From positions 1 to 64,000 of the forward strand of contig DASUWH010000004.1 of the NCBI GenBank assembly GCA_036378535.1: DNA of 64,000 nucleotides, given 5' to 3'. Every line of letters begins with the position of its first letter. Within the stretch, counting starts at the first letter, position 1. Positions 44,180-54,604 of this stretch are shown here, piece after piece. The position numbers and the translations under genes are program-made. A model generated the notes under the pieces. It was given only the letters and a program-made list of their open reading frames with translations. It was not told the origin of the DNA and ran no database searches. The stretch comes from Gp1-AA122 sp036378535. GTDB lineage: Bacteria; Acidobacteriota; Terriglobia; Terriglobales; Acidobacteriaceae.

Positions 44180-46615
44180 TCACGGGCGCTTGCTCTCATT
44201 GATCATCTCCATTGCCCAGATCGCCGGCGGCCTCATGTACATGCTGGCGCGATAGAGACCATCGACGTTGTAAGCTTCTGGCGTGCGAAAGAAGTATCCG
44301 CGATCCCTCCATACGACATTATTGATACCCTTCGCGGCATGGAACGCCTGCTCCCGCATGCCGAGCGATAACATGTGCGACGCTACCCCAAATGTCGTGC
44401 CCGCCCAGACTTCTTCCACCTGGTTGTTACCATGAAGCGGCTCACCGTTTTTACCAATGCCGTTAATTGCACCCATTTCGCCGTTGGCGAACTTCATTAC
44501 GTTGTAATCGTAGACATGCTGCAGGGTAGTAGCCTGCATCTCGCGCGGCACAAAATCCCCGAGGCCGGTGATCGTGGCATACCATTGTCCAGCGAGTTGT
44601 TCCGCCATGCTGCTGTCGTGATAGGGACTGCCCTGGTCATATTCAAAGTAACTGCCGTTCCACAAATCTTTGACATATGCCGCCTGCGCTTTCTTAAATA
44701 ACGCATCGTACTTGGCTTTGGCACTGTTATCGCCGAGCACTCGCGCGGTTTCAGCGGTGGCTCGCAGCGCCGCCACGTACAATCCTCCGCTATAGGCGCT
44801 CTCCCCTCGGGCGATCCAATCATCATAGGTCTGGTCCGGAAATCCGCCATTTTCGATGAGCCCGTTCCCATTCGTATCGTATTGGCCCAGCTGCTCCATG
44901 GCCTGTTGAACCGCTTTCCACGAATAACGTAAGAACTCAACGTCCTTGCTACCAGTCATCACATAATCGCGCCAGATCATCAGCACGTATTTGCTGTTCA
45001 GGTCTCGCCAGTTGGAGATGTCCTGATAGTTGTATTGGTTGACGTTGACGAACGGATCCTCTAAAGGTGAGCCCAGATCATGAGGGGCTGCGCCCGCCAC
45101 CTTCCGCTGCATTGTGGCAAACTCGTGCTCATGGTCAAGCTTCCAACTCCAAACATGACGCTCCGACAAGACCTCCGGGATCGTGTCGGTATACTCGCGC
45201 ATCTCCTGCTTTTCGATCTCGGGCCAAAACTTCAGAAGCGGAAAGGAACCGTAGAAGCGCACGTCCGAAGTGCCGTAGTAGAGATAATCGAAGCACTCCA
45301 GAAAAGCGAAGCTATCAGCGTTTTTCGCGGACGGATGCATAGGATTTGCCGGCCCATTCAGCTCGTGGCCCCATAGAGTGCCTCCGTCCGCCAGGATGTA
45401 GAGTTCATTGAACAGCTCGCCGCGATACCAGTCCGGCTTCGTTTCATCTTGAACATACGGCTGTTGCCAAGCATCAATTTGCCGGCTCCACTCCTGATCG
45501 CTCTCCAGCGCCGTCCTCGCGATCTTCCAAGCATTCTTCCCGGAAGCATCGAAAAAGCGCGTGTAGTGGCGCAGCCATTTTCTTCCGCCGCCAAACTGCA
45601 CGATGGGCAAATCCCACGCGAGGACCATGGGAAGAAGGCGTTTTTCTTTTGGGCCGAGAACGAACCGAACCGCGATGGCTCCTGCGATGCGTTCACTTGA
45701 ACTCGCAGCGTCAATCTGTTGATTCGGCAATTGTCCCGATTTTGCAAACGGTGCCCAGATCTCCGCCCCGTCACGGTCAGGATCAAAACGAGACAGATAT
45801 GTTATTTCTGCGCCCGACGAAGCCAGAGCAGCAATGGCAAACTGCCCATCCCACTCTTCCGTCACAGGACCGGACCGTAGGCGGTCGCAGACTATTCCTT
45901 GCATACTTCCGCCCGAGATTTTCTCGGAACGATAGGTGTTCGTGTTCTGCTGGCTCAGGGCGCCGTCGAACCCACGCGTGGCTCCGCGGAACCAGCCCAC
46001 CATGTTCACCCACGAGAAGAGAATTGATACCGTCACCTTCTTGTCTGTCGGATTTTCCGCATACCAGTTGTAGACGGCGACGGGGTAGCTGCTTTCCTTG
46101 TAATTATTCGGCAGGATGGGCGAGAACTGCTCGACGGTCAGCGTGACCGGTAACTGCGGCGAGCGATACGCAAACCAGGACTTTGGATAAAGCGCCGCAT
46201 AGTCTCCCGCTCCGACCGGATAATTCCAGTTCCAAGTGGAAAGCGCGCTCCCCGGTGGCTTTCCTGTGGCCAGTACCTGGGCAATCGCCGGCTCGCCTTC
46301 TTGCTGCACGAAAACCGCGAACTGGTTCGCCGGGACATCTTCATATTTGTGAATGCCCGCCTTCACATGCCAGCGCTCGAAGTGCCCCCGGTAAGAGCGC
46401 GAAAATGTTCCCGCACCGAACCCGCCGACTGGCGCGCCTTGCCAGAAGCCATCGTCAATATTGCTGGAAGCGATGGGCTCGGGCTTACCGGGATTCGCGA
46501 CCGGCTGTCCAATCGGAATGCTCCACGCGGTTGTGGGGATCTGATCGCTGGCATTGAGTAACGACGTGATAAGCAGAACAAAGGCGAGAATGAGATATGA
46601 ACTTATTTTTTTCAT
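44180..46615 (-). CDS. GH116 beta-glucosidase/glucosylceramidase-like enzyme
   Basis: An 811-residue exported enzyme with a signal peptide (1-23). The N-terminal beta-sandwich (about 45-345) is followed by an (alpha/alpha)6 barrel. The nucleophile is probably Glu404 in FNELYILADGG and the acid/base Asp598 in PDQTYDDW, next to GESAYSGGLY. These are the family 116 motifs shared with GBA2. It probably removes beta-linked glucose (or xylose) from oligosaccharides or glycosides in the periplasm. It is the last gene of the TonB receptor operon, 28 bp after the CRTAC1 gene, and converges almost directly on the LuxR gene. Confidence 0.92.
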   Translation of the reverse strand: MKKISSYLILAFVLLITSLLNASDQIPTTAWSIPIGQPVANPGKPEPIASSNIDDGFWQGAPVGGFGAGTFSRSYRGHFERWHVKAGIHKYEDVPANQFAVFVQQEGEPAIAQVLATGKPPGSALSTWNWNYPVGAGDYAALYPKSWFAYRSPQLPVTLTVEQFSPILPNNYKESSYPVAVYNWYAENPTDKKVTVSILFSWVNMVGWFRGATRGFDGALSQQNTNTYRSEKISGGSMQGIVCDRLRSGPVTEEWDGQFAIAALASSGAEITYLSRFDPDRDGAEIWAPFAKSGQLPNQQIDAASSSERIAGAIAVRFVLGPKEKRLLPMVLAWDLPIVQFGGGRKWLRHYTRFFDASGKNAWKIARTALESDQEWSRQIDAWQQPYVQDETKPDWYRGELFNELYILADGGTLWGHELNGPANPMHPSAKNADSFAFLECFDYLYYGTSDVRFYGSFPLLKFWPEIEKQEMREYTDTIPEVLSERHVWSWKLDHEHEFATMQRKVAGAAPHDLGSPLEDPFVNVNQYNYQDISNWRDLNSKYVLMIWRDYVMTGSKDVEFLRYSWKAVQQAMEQLGQYDTNGNGLIENGGFPDQTYDDWIARGESAYSGGLYVAALRATAETARVLGDNSAKAKYDALFKKAQAAYVKDLWNGSYFEYDQGSPYHDSSMAEQLAGQWYATITGLGDFVPREMQATTLQHVYDYNVMKFANGEMGAINGIGKNGEPLHGNNQVEEVWAGTTFGVASHMLSLGMREQAFHAAKGINNVVWRDRGYFFRTPEAYNVDGLYRASMYMRPPAIWAMEMINESKRP

Positions 46616-46643
46616 AACGCTTGAAACCTATTGACCCCTCTTA

Positions 46644-48419
46644 TTAGTGCCGTGTACCGGGACGGATGTCCTCGGCCTTCACGAGACCTTTGCCTTCCAA
46701 CACTGAGTAAAACTGATCAGCAGCCAAATTCTTGATGATGTCTGTCGCGCCGGAGGGCCAGCGGATTTCGACCGATTCCACCTTGCTCGCGCTTCCTAAA
46801 CCAAAATGCACGCGAAAATCGCTTTGCGACAGATAGCTTCCCCCGCTGCGGATCTGCTCGGTCTGTGTGATTCCACCCGCTGTGATTTTGAGCTTCGCCC
46901 CGATCGCCAGGCGATTGCTCTTCGTTCCTGCCAGTTCAAAACTGATCCAGTGGTTTCCGGGTACGCCGCGGTTGCGGAGAATTCGAGGGCTGCCATCGAG
47001 GTCTTCAATGACCACGTCGACCTGACCGTCATTTAAGAGGTCAGCGACCGCCAGCCCACGCGAAACCCGGCGCTCCATGAGGCTTGGCCCTGCCTGCTGG
47101 CTGGCTTCACAGAACGTGCCATCGCGTTGATTCAGGTGCAGCAGCCCGGGCTGCTCGTATCCACCTCCGGACGGAAGGGTCGCGACTTGCGGGTAGACGT
47201 GTCCGGTAACAGCGATCAGGTCAAGCCATCCATCGTTATCAATGTCGAAGAATGCGTCGCCCCATTTCACGTATGGCATGGACGGCAATCCAACCCCGGA
47301 CTTGTACGCGACATCATCAAATTGCCAGTTCCCGTTGTTCCGGTACAAGGTGTCGTATTCGTTCTCGAAGTTGGTGATGTAAATCGATGGCAGCCCGTTG
47401 TGCAGGTAATCGCCGATGGCGACTCCCATGCAGGCTTGCTCGGTGCCATCCTGGCTGACAGCGGTGCCGGATTCGAGCCCGATCTCTGAAAACTTTCCAT
47501 TCCCGTCATTCTTGTATAGATAATTCGGGGTGGCATCGTTCGCGACAAAAATATCCAGCTTGCCTGTATTGTTGAAATCGACCCAGGTGACGCCGAGTCC
47601 GAAATAGCCGTCGGGATCGTCGACTCCCGCAGCTTTCGATACGTCCGTGAACGTCCCGTCACCATTGTTGTGATACAGCGAGTCCCCTGCGCCCTTCAGG
47701 CCGCGTGGTCCGCACTGCACATCGAGCCCGCGATACGTGCAGATGGGCAACTTGCCAAACCCGGGCAGGTTCTCCAGATGGAAATCGACATAATTGGTGA
47801 CCATCAAATCCACAAACCCGTCGTTGTCGTAATCCCCAAAGGACGCTCCGGTGGAATAGTGCTCGTCACCGACTCCGGCTTTTGCGGTCACATCGGTAAA
47901 GGTCCCATCGCCGTTGTTGCGAAAGAGCACATTCGCACCCATGCAGGTGAGGTAGATATCTGGCCAGCCGTCGTTGTTGTAGTCGCCCACCGCACCCCCA
48001 TTGGCGAAACATGGCGTCGCGACTCCGGCTTTGTCGGTTAGGTCTGTGAATGTGCCGTCATGATTGTTGTGATACAGCGCTCCACGAGCTTTCTCGTGCC
48101 TCAGGGCCATCTCGACCGTGGGCGCGTTCGTGAAATAAATGTCGGGCCATCCGTCACGATCGTAATCGAGGATCAACACGCCGCCGCTCATCGATTCCGG
48201 AATGTATTTCTTCTCGGGCGAATAGGCGTGCTTGAAGTGAACCCCCGCCTTTTCCGTGACGTCCTCCAGTTGCGGCACTGGACGCCCGCTGCACACCATG
48301 CTTTTCAGCCCCGCAGGGGGCGGTGGGGCTACATCGTGGCCAGCCTGCCCCGAAAGTTGAACCAGAAACTCACAGACGAATATGAGGACCAGGAGGCGGT
48401 TTCGATGCGAAGAATTCAT
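46644..48419 (-). CDS. CRTAC1-family protein (FG-GAP repeats plus ASPIC/UnbV)
   Basis: A 591-residue exported protein. A signal peptide is followed by a seven-bladed propeller of FG-GAP/VCBS repeats with calcium-loop motifs (DYDRDGWPDIYFTN, DYNNDGWPDIYLT, DYDNDGFVDLMVTN). The C-terminus is an ASPIC/UnbV domain (about 500-575) with SNRLAIGAKLK, GGSYLSQSD, HFGLG and VEIRWPSG. Its ATG overlaps the stop of the TPR gene as ATGA. The function of this family is unproven; glycan or surface binding is commonly suggested. A second member is encoded at 57443. Confidence 0.92.
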   Translation of the reverse strand: MNSSHRNRLLVLIFVCEFLVQLSGQAGHDVAPPPPAGLKSMVCSGRPVPQLEDVTEKAGVHFKHAYSPEKKYIPESMSGGVLILDYDRDGWPDIYFTNAPTVEMALRHEKARGALYHNNHDGTFTDLTDKAGVATPCFANGGAVGDYNNDGWPDIYLTCMGANVLFRNNGDGTFTDVTAKAGVGDEHYSTGASFGDYDNDGFVDLMVTNYVDFHLENLPGFGKLPICTYRGLDVQCGPRGLKGAGDSLYHNNGDGTFTDVSKAAGVDDPDGYFGLGVTWVDFNNTGKLDIFVANDATPNYLYKNDGNGKFSEIGLESGTAVSQDGTEQACMGVAIGDYLHNGLPSIYITNFENEYDTLYRNNGNWQFDDVAYKSGVGLPSMPYVKWGDAFFDIDNDGWLDLIAVTGHVYPQVATLPSGGGYEQPGLLHLNQRDGTFCEASQQAGPSLMERRVSRGLAVADLLNDGQVDVVIEDLDGSPRILRNRGVPGNHWISFELAGTKSNRLAIGAKLKITAGGITQTEQIRSGGSYLSQSDFRVHFGLGSASKVESVEIRWPSGATDIIKNLAADQFYSVLEGKGLVKAEDIRPGTRH

Positions 48420-50860
48420 TGATTGGGATGTTGCGTCGTTTCCGATCCTATTTCCCGAGGAGGAGGCAAGGTGATATTTCGGCTCTTGGCTTTCAGTTCG
48501 CGATAGGTTTTCGCTTCCCGGTCGGCATCTTCTGTGCGCCCTACCGCGCGATACGCGGACTGCAACTGGTAGTGCACCGGCTCAAACGCTGGTTTCAACC
48601 GGGCCGCTGCCTCGAGGTAAGGAATCGCCTCCACCGTTTTTCCAGCGCTGAACAACTCCTTTCCCAATTCGTAATTCGCCTCCGGATGTTCGGGATTGTG
48701 CGCGAGGACGGTTTTCAACCATCGGTCCGCTTCTTCGTTCTGACCTAACTGCAGCAGAACGAAGGCTAGATGAAACTGCGTGTCGACACTGTTCGGATCT
48801 GCGGCCAACTCGGCTCGCAGTTCCTGGGCGGCATCTGCGGGCCGATCCTGGCGGATCAGCGCCAGTCCGGCAATATAGTGAGCACGCAAAAGCTTGGGAT
48901 CTGCTTCTAGCGCTTTGTGACACGTCGCTACCGTGCGCGGGTAGTTGCCCATCTGTGACCAGGTCTGCGCCACCAGGATCATTGTGCCGGGTGACAACGG
49001 CCGCGCTTCCAGCTTGTCGAGCAGCGCGCTCGCCTCCTGATACCGATTGACTCTGACCAGCGACGCTGCCCAGGAATATGCCAGCTCAGGACGCTCCAAC
49101 GCTGAATCTCCGAGCGGAGCGAAGACATCCGCCGCTTCGGAAAACGAACTGGTCATAAACAGTGCCATGCCCAGCATGGATCGCGCCAACGCATCCGTAG
49201 GGTTTGCCGCAATCACAGGACGCAAAGCACGTGCACACTCCGGATAGTCTTCCACCCGAGCCGCAGCCATGCCCATGTTGCGCATCAAACCGGGCGTCTC
49301 CGCATACCAGCGCTCAGCCTCACGAAAGTGTGCGAGCGCCATGGTGAACTGTTCCTGCCGGGCCTCCACCGTGCCAAGATCATTGAGGGCGCCTGACAAC
49401 ATTTTCCGCAATTCCTTCTCGCGTTCTTTGTTTGCTGCGGCCTGCCTCGACGATTTTGCCACGCCTGCTGAGGCGAACGGAAAAGTCCCGCTCGCCACGC
49501 TCGCTTGCAGCATCTCATCGGCTTCCAACTGCGGAAGCGAAGAGAATGCCGCCGCCATTGCGCTCATCTGCGCCATTCCCCCGGTCGTTGAGCCAGCCGC
49601 TTCCATTCGTAGAAGCAACTTGGTCTGGATCTGGCGCAGATGCCGCATGCAATCTTCGGCTTCATCATTCCGGCCCTTTTCCTTGAGCAAGCGACCGAGA
49701 GTGTAATAGGCGCGGCGTACCTGGTAGTCTCCTCGTGCTTCATTGACACCGGTTAACTCGATGGCTCTCCGCAGGAACTCTTCCCCGCGGCTCAAGTCAC
49801 CTTTGCTGTAGGCGGCAAGCCCCAGATAAAGCCACGGTTCCGGCCACTGCGGCTGAACCTTGCTGGCTAGCTCAAGATATGGTTCGCTCTGCTCATAACG
49901 TTGATCGAAGAATTCTGCCAATCCCAACGAGTAGTTCCCGAAGAAGTCGTGCGGGTTCACTGCAACTTCTTTGACAAACTCGGAACGCGCATCCGGGGTG
50001 ATATTCCAATCCTTCCGCGCCAGCACGAGCATTCCACGCCGATAATCTGCGCGCGCAGCTTTGGGATTGAATGCCAGCGCAGCTTTCAGTTCGCGCTCGG
50101 CGTGGTCGAGGTACCCCGCATCGCGATAGGCATCCGATAACAGGAACCGAATAGACACTCGCGAATCGGGCTGCTTCAGCAAATCTCCGAATGCGACTCT
50201 TGCTTTATCAACTTCTTTGCCCCGCAGCAGCGCGGTACCCAGCAGATACAATGTGTATCCATCAGCCTGCAAGCTTGCCGACTGCTTGAACGAGTCCGCG
50301 GCATGGTTGTAATCCTGCTTCATCATCCAGATCTGCCCTTGCACGCGCCATGCCTGAGCATTGACTGCGTCCGTAAGGAGCAGATTCGTGATTTGGCTCA
50401 TGCCTTCATCGGGCCGTCCGGACAGTAGATAAGCGGTCGCGAGCCCAACATGCGCCGTAGCGCTATCCTCCAACTCGATTGTGCGGCGATACGCTGCTTC
50501 CGCACCAGCACCATCTTCTAGTTTGATTTGGCCGAGTTGTTCGAGGGTCAGAGCTGCCACCCTCTTACTGGCATTAATGATGCCTGCCGGATCTCCCGAC
50601 TGTTTGGCAGCGTCCAGAGCCTGCATTCTCGCCAGCACCTCCAAGTCCGTAGGCGAAGGCTTTGCTGTCGCTACTTGCGGCTTTCGAACCTGCCCTGTTT
50701 TAGCGTGTGTTTGCGCGGGAGGCGGGCTCGCAAGAACAACAACCAATGTCAACCATGCGACCAGCAGACTAGAAATCCCGAATGCGGCTGGAAGAGAGCG
50801 TGACTTGGCGCGCGCGCACAGAATACGCAGCTTGAGCACAAAGAACCTGTAGGAACTCAC
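48416..50860 (-). CDS. Large periplasmic TPR protein
   Basis: An 814-residue protein. A hydrophobic segment at about 24-46 acts as signal or anchor, and a Pro/Lys-rich linker follows. About 16-18 TPR repeats run to the end; examples are AAEAYRRTIELEDSATAHVGLA, RAHYIAGLALIRQDRPADAAQ and ANYELGKELFSAGKTVEAIPYLE. A break with Ala/Gly-rich sequence lies at about 425-480. The start is a GTG; a later GTG at residue 8 is also possible. It sits between the TonB receptor and the CRTAC1 protein to which it is coupled, a trio I regard as characteristic of acidobacterial uptake loci, and is probably the scaffold of the complex. Confidence 0.88.
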   Translation of the reverse strand: MSSYRFFVLKLRILCARAKSRSLPAAFGISSLLVAWLTLVVVLASPPPAQTHAKTGQVRKPQVATAKPSPTDLEVLARMQALDAAKQSGDPAGIINASKRVAALTLEQLGQIKLEDGAGAEAAYRRTIELEDSATAHVGLATAYLLSGRPDEGMSQITNLLLTDAVNAQAWRVQGQIWMMKQDYNHAADSFKQSASLQADGYTLYLLGTALLRGKEVDKARVAFGDLLKQPDSRVSIRFLLSDAYRDAGYLDHAERELKAALAFNPKAARADYRRGMLVLARKDWNITPDARSEFVKEVAVNPHDFFGNYSLGLAEFFDQRYEQSEPYLELASKVQPQWPEPWLYLGLAAYSKGDLSRGEEFLRRAIELTGVNEARGDYQVRRAYYTLGRLLKEKGRNDEAEDCMRHLRQIQTKLLLRMEAAGSTTGGMAQMSAMAAAFSSLPQLEADEMLQASVASGTFPFASAGVAKSSRQAAANKEREKELRKMLSGALNDLGTVEARQEQFTMALAHFREAERWYAETPGLMRNMGMAAARVEDYPECARALRPVIAANPTDALARSMLGMALFMTSSFSEAADVFAPLGDSALERPELAYSWAASLVRVNRYQEASALLDKLEARPLSPGTMILVAQTWSQMGNYPRTVATCHKALEADPKLLRAHYIAGLALIRQDRPADAAQELRAELAADPNSVDTQFHLAFVLLQLGQNEEADRWLKTVLAHNPEHPEANYELGKELFSAGKTVEAIPYLEAAARLKPAFEPVHYQLQSAYRAVGRTEDADREAKTYRELKAKSRNITLPPPREIGSETTQHPNQ

Positions 50861-50871
50861 ATTCTAATACG

Positions 50872-50906
50872 AACCGGCAGGACCCGAATCACAAGCCCTG
50901 CCGGTT
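50872..50906 (-). terminator. Intercistronic stem-loop after the TonB receptor
   Basis: A perfect 10-bp inverted repeat (AACCGGCAGG with CCTGCCGGTT) with a 15-nt loop lies between the receptor stop and the TPR start. On the minus strand it lacks a following T-run, so it is more likely an mRNA-stabilising or partial-termination structure that lets the receptor be made in excess over the downstream genes. Confidence 0.6.
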
Positions 50907-50929
50907 TTGTAACGTGGTTTTCAGGGCGG

Positions 50930-53900
50930 CTAGAAAATAATCTTCAAGCCGTACTGAATTTCGCGATCGTTGTTGTTCACAATCCCGGTCGATACCAGGT
51001 TCGAACCCGGTTGCATCGCCGTTATCAGATTGTTGGTCGGGCTGCACGGCTGATAGAGGCCTGCCGTGTTCGCCGCGCCGCAATTGACCGCGCCGATCGG
51101 GTTGCCCGGAAGTCCTCCGCCAGAAGCGGATGCGAAATTCGGGTGATTGAAAAGGTTGAAAGCATCCAGGCGGAACTGCAGAGTGACCCGCTCACTAACT
51201 TTCCAGTTCTTCTGCAAGGCAAAGTCAGTGCTTACGAAACGGGGACCCGGGCAGAAGCCGCGTGGCTCGTTGCCAATAGTTCCGATGGTCTGGCCAACAA
51301 CCGTGAATGCAGCAGGGTTGTAAATGTGATCCCCACTACGCCCCGCGGTGCAGTCAACGCCAGGAACGATCGATGGACGCCGGTTAGCTCCGGGCGCCCA
51401 CGGCGGCCCAAGGTTCCCGGTGCCGTACAGCGAATTCAGACCCAGTTGCTTACAAGCAGGCGAGTCGGTTCCGTCTACGCATCCCGCCACAGCTGACGTG
51501 TTTTCCGACAGCGAGGCAGTAAACATAGTCATGGATGGGCCGGATTCTGCTGTAGTTATGGCGCCAACCTGCCAGCCACCGCCGATGCCCTTTATCCATG
51601 GGTTCTGGCCATTGAGCTGCCAGAGAGGAACCAGGAAATTGGCAACGAAAATATGCGGCCGGTTGATTTGCGTATTGCCGCGATCCCATCCAGGATTGCC
51701 TGCATAGGTAATCGTCTGGTAGTTGGCCGTGCCGTTTGACTCGTCCAGCGGCACATTGCCGATATTGTGAGAGAAGGTGTAGGTGGCATTAATCAACGCA
51801 TTCTTGAAGCGAGATTTGAATACCATCTGCAGGGCATGATAGGAAGCGTCGCCTTGATGCCCCCACCAGGTCAGGAAACCGTCATTGGAATATGGCCGGT
51901 ACTGGTTGATTGGGTTGGAAACGACGTTTCCATTAACCATTTGCTTACTGAAGGCTGAATTCGCCCACAGGTATGGCGGCACCTCGTTGATGTCAGTGGT
52001 TGTTAACTGATGGATCGCACGATTGCCAACGTAGCCTACTTGCAAGCTGGTTTCGTGTGCAAAACTGTGCTCCACCGTCACATTCCACTGCCAGGTGTTG
52101 GGCATCTTGTTGGAAGGATCGCTTCCCCCAGCGGGCGAGGTTTTTGCGGTTGCGAAGTCGCTGGGTGTGAGCGAGGGTCCATCCAGAGCCCGAACAAAGC
52201 CATTTGCATTCAGTGCGAACGGGGCATTGGTCATCATCGTGTAGGTCGCCGTTCGGTCGCGCTGGAAGAACTGGCCGATACCTGCTCGCAGAGCGGTGTT
52301 GCCATCTCCGAAGAGGTCATACGCAATGCCTAATCGCGGTGCGAACAGGTGATAGTTCTGGTTTCTTAGGTACTTGTTCGGCCCCGGCGTGCCCTTGCTG
52401 AAGCTGGTACCGAACTTGTTGTTCATGGTAGTGCAGGGATCCGTGCCAGGAACAATCCACAATCCGTTGCAAGCGTCCGTAGCCGGGGCCGCCGGATTGT
52501 ACAGAGCGGGATTGAAACTGGTCATCTGGCCATTCGGCTGAAACGCCGTCAGTAGAATCGAGTAGCGAATGCCGTAATCCAAGGTCAACTTGCGGTTAAC
52601 CTTCGATGAATCGCCGGCATAGAACTCGTAGTCGCGCCAACGTACTTCGCTGTAAACGTCGGTCGAGGTTTCCGACAAGCTGTTGAAGACTTGGCCGGGC
52701 ACCATAGCATTGGCTAGCGGCATGCCGCCACTCGTCCAGTTGATACCACTGGGATCGACGTAGGAGTCCGCGGTGTTGATGTTAAGGCGCTCAGACGAGC
52801 CACCACCGTTGTATTCGTTCTTGAGGTTGAATCCGAGGAAGCCACCGAATTTCAGCGTGTGCCTGCCGCGAACCCACGAAAGGTCGTCCCGTACGTTGTA
52901 CAGGTCCTGTTTGTTGGACCAGGGCGCGATCATCTGCGTCGTGCCGCCGGTGTTGCCAATGTTCAGGTTAGGAATGCCCACAGGATGGGTTTTCAAGTCG
53001 GACGGAAACAGCGTCGGGAAATCGGTGTTCAGTTTCGCCGCGAGACCAGGATCGGTGCCACCCGGCGTAATGATGATGCGATTGTTGGAATACGAGAACT
53101 GAACGCTGTTGATCAAATTTGAGCCGATCGTCGAAGTTAACCTGCCGATGATGGACTTCGAGGGCTGGGCCCAATTGCTCTCCAGTGCCGGATACGCATC
53201 GTCGCCCCAGTAGCCGTTCGCTACCGGCGCCGGATTGGTCCACGTATCTTGCGTGTAACGAAATGTAATTATGTGGTTTTTGGTCAGGTTGTAATCTGCC
53301 CGCGCATTCTCCTGCCGATAATTCAGGCGAGTACTGGGGAACCCGTACCAGTTACGGCAACCGGAGGCTCCGTTCACTGCCGTACCTTGCCCAGCAGGAG
53401 TGGTTGGACAATTGAAGTTGGGCAGCGGGTACTGATTCATTTCGTCCAGCATCCCTTGCAGCGGCTGCGCGATGGTCCACTGATTCGCTCCCTGCAACGC
53501 CACCGGGAATGGATTCGTCATTGTGTCACCGCAGGTGACATTGGAGAAATCGCCATTCCGTTCAGCTTGGCTGGGAACACATCCAGACCGGGCTACGCCG
53601 CGAACTTCCCGGTTCCACTCCTGGCTCCAGAAGAAGAACAGTTTGTCCTTCTTCACCGGACCGCCCAGGTTGTAACCGAAATCGTTGCGACGCAGAATCG
53701 GTTTGTCCTGGTTAGGGTTCGAGTAGATGCTGCCGGTGTTTGGATGGAAGGTGTTGGCGCCGCGATCCTGAGCTGCCTGTCTGGCAGCAAACCAGTCGTA
53801 GGCGTTCAGAGCATCGTTGCGGCCCATATAAAAGACACCGCCATGCCAGTCGTTGCTTCCGCTCTTGGTCACTATGTTCACGACCGCGCCGGACGCTTGG

Positions 53901-54604
53901 CCGTATTCGGGACCGTAGGCGTTTCGCAACATTTTGAATTCCGCGATCGAGTCGATCGAGGGATAGATAAGAATCGTGCGGTTAGAACCAACGTCGTTGT
54001 TATTGGCGCCATCGACCAGGAACAGGTTGTTGGACATCGAGTTGCCGTTCACGGCAAAGTCGACACCGCCTTTCAGGCCCTTGCCCACCGCATCGAAACT
54101 CCGGGCTGAGGAAACTCCAGGCTGAATCTGCGTCAGGCCGACGAAATTACGGCCATTCATCGGCAGATCAGTGACTTGTTTGCCGACAACGACCTCGCCC
54201 AGTTGGGCGCTGTCGGTCTGCACCTGAATGGTGTTGGCCTCAACCGTGACCTGTTCGGCGGTGTTGCCCAATTGGAGTTGTACATTGACCAGCGCGGTGC
54301 TAGCGACGTGCAGCTCCACATTGTGAACAACCGCCTCCTTGAAATTCGCTTGCTTGACGACGATCGTGTACACGCCGTTGAGCAGATCCGGTGCGATGTA
54401 TTCGCCCATGTCGTTGGTGACTGCGTTGCGTACCAGCCCCGTAGCCACATTGGTAATTTCCACCGTGGCACCGGGAATGACGGCACCAGATGGATCAGTT
54501 ACAACGCCGCTGATCGTGCCGGTGATTTTTTGTGCAAACACCGGGGCGACGAGCAAGAACAATGCGCATATTGCTATGAAAAGGCAACTGCTCCATCGTT
54601 TCAT
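50930..54604 (-). CDS. Oar-type TonB-dependent receptor
   Basis: A 1224-residue outer-membrane protein: signal peptide (1-24), carboxypeptidase-regulatory-like beta-sandwich (about 27-112), plug (about 118-235, with DLPMNGRNFVGL, SNNLFLVDGANNND and QASGAVVNIVTKSG) and a long beta-barrel ending in YGLKIIF with a terminal Phe. This build is typical of the expanded acidobacterial receptor family that imports oligosaccharides or other large substrates with TonB energy. AGGAG six bases before ATG fixes the start. It is the first gene of the receptor - TPR - CRTAC1 - GH116 operon; no SusD partner is present. The GH116 enzyme suggests a beta-glucoside substrate. Confidence 0.94.
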   Translation of the reverse strand: MKRWSSCLFIAICALFLLVAPVFAQKITGTISGVVTDPSGAVIPGATVEITNVATGLVRNAVTNDMGEYIAPDLLNGVYTIVVKQANFKEAVVHNVELHVASTALVNVQLQLGNTAEQVTVEANTIQVQTDSAQLGEVVVGKQVTDLPMNGRNFVGLTQIQPGVSSARSFDAVGKGLKGGVDFAVNGNSMSNNLFLVDGANNNDVGSNRTILIYPSIDSIAEFKMLRNAYGPEYGQASGAVVNIVTKSGSNDWHGGVFYMGRNDALNAYDWFAARQAAQDRGANTFHPNTGSIYSNPNQDKPILRRNDFGYNLGGPVKKDKLFFFWSQEWNREVRGVARSGCVPSQAERNGDFSNVTCGDTMTNPFPVALQGANQWTIAQPLQGMLDEMNQYPLPNFNCPTTPAGQGTAVNGASGCRNWYGFPSTRLNYRQENARADYNLTKNHIITFRYTQDTWTNPAPVANGYWGDDAYPALESNWAQPSKSIIGRLTSTIGSNLINSVQFSYSNNRIIITPGGTDPGLAAKLNTDFPTLFPSDLKTHPVGIPNLNIGNTGGTTQMIAPWSNKQDLYNVRDDLSWVRGRHTLKFGGFLGFNLKNEYNGGGSSERLNINTADSYVDPSGINWTSGGMPLANAMVPGQVFNSLSETSTDVYSEVRWRDYEFYAGDSSKVNRKLTLDYGIRYSILLTAFQPNGQMTSFNPALYNPAAPATDACNGLWIVPGTDPCTTMNNKFGTSFSKGTPGPNKYLRNQNYHLFAPRLGIAYDLFGDGNTALRAGIGQFFQRDRTATYTMMTNAPFALNANGFVRALDGPSLTPSDFATAKTSPAGGSDPSNKMPNTWQWNVTVEHSFAHETSLQVGYVGNRAIHQLTTTDINEVPPYLWANSAFSKQMVNGNVVSNPINQYRPYSNDGFLTWWGHQGDASYHALQMVFKSRFKNALINATYTFSHNIGNVPLDESNGTANYQTITYAGNPGWDRGNTQINRPHIFVANFLVPLWQLNGQNPWIKGIGGGWQVGAITTAESGPSMTMFTASLSENTSAVAGCVDGTDSPACKQLGLNSLYGTGNLGPPWAPGANRRPSIVPGVDCTAGRSGDHIYNPAAFTVVGQTIGTIGNEPRGFCPGPRFVSTDFALQKNWKVSERVTLQFRLDAFNLFNHPNFASASGGGLPGNPIGAVNCGAANTAGLYQPCSPTNNLITAMQPGSNLVSTGIVNNNDREIQYGLKIIF

